A stretch of 5,340 bases of DNA from Bacteroidales bacterium. GTDB lineage: Bacteria > Bacteroidota > Bacteroidia > Bacteroidales > UBA7960. This document shows positions 5,297 to 5,340 of the stretch, in pieces. The notes beneath the pieces were generated by a model that saw nothing but the letters and a program-made list of their open reading frames with translations, was not told the DNA's origin and did not search any database. Numbering within the stretch: position 1 is the first letter of the stretch; every line of letters begins with the position of its first letter. The position numbers were made by a program, and so were the translations under genes. The stretch spans positions 1 through 5,340 of the forward strand of contig SLNU01000023.1 in the NCBI GenBank assembly GCA_007132865.1. The letters run 5' to 3'.

Positions 5297-5340
5297 TGTT
5301 TTTTGCCGATCTGTGCCATCAGTTCCGCTTCCATGACCAG
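5293..5340 (-). CDS. fabZ: C-terminal end of probable bifunctional LpxC/FabZ
   Basis: Only the last 15 residues are in the window (LVMEAELMAQIGKKQ, then TGA). The EAELMAQI motif is the characteristic last beta strand of FabZ, the 3-hydroxyacyl-ACP dehydratase. In Bacteroidota FabZ is commonly fused to the end of LpxC, the UDP-3-O-acyl-GlcNAc deacetylase, and sits directly before lpxA, so the bifunctional protein is the likely identity. The LpxC part is outside the window and cannot be confirmed. Its TGA overlaps the lpxA ATG (ATGA). Confidence 0.72.
   Translation of the reverse strand: MVMEAELMAQIGKKQ

Overview
The window looks like chromosomal DNA from a member of the Bacteroidota. Four things point there: the 15-residue tail fused directly to lpxA reads like the end of the bifunctional LpxC/FabZ protein typical of that phylum; the ccmB-ccmC-ccmD-like-ccmE order, with a CcmE ending in a CxxxY haem-site motif, fits it; the intergenic gaps carry TAnnTTTG promoter boxes; and convincing Shine-Dalgarno sites are missing ahead of most genes. 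No mobile element, tRNA, rRNA or CRISPR array is visible, and coding density is very high.

Layout. (1) Positions 1-1071, minus strand: the N-terminal 357 residues of a sensory protein with a degenerate receiver domain, a coiled coil, one full PAS domain and the start of a second. It continues past the left edge. (2) Positions 1072-1172: an AT-rich divergent promoter region. (3) Positions 1173-3202, plus strand: a compact cytochrome c maturation operon, ccmB, ccmC, a small CcmD-family gene and ccmE. (4) Positions 3181-5340, minus strand, convergent with the ccm operon: partial lpxC/fabZ, lpxA, a CcmA-like ABC ATPase and efp, in transcription order. ccmE and efp overlap tail to tail by 22 bp.

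How the genes work together. CcmB (permease) and the CcmA-like ATPase would form the ABC module that releases holo-CcmE from CcmC. CcmC loads haem onto CcmE, and the small CcmD-like protein probably stabilises that complex. The ATPase is not in the ccm operon but sits between lpxA and efp on the opposite strand. No ccmF, ccmG or ccmH is present, so the ligation half of the pathway must lie elsewhere. LpxA and LpxC/FabZ start lipid A synthesis, and EF-P rescues ribosomes stalled at proline runs.

Nothing here is clearly a new system. The points most worth a second look are the cysteine-type CcmE (variant System I), the split ccm gene set, the receiver domain that has lost most of its phosphorylation pocket, a 21-bp tandem repeat with nested dyads upstream of efp, and a separate imperfect tandem repeat between ccmD and ccmE.
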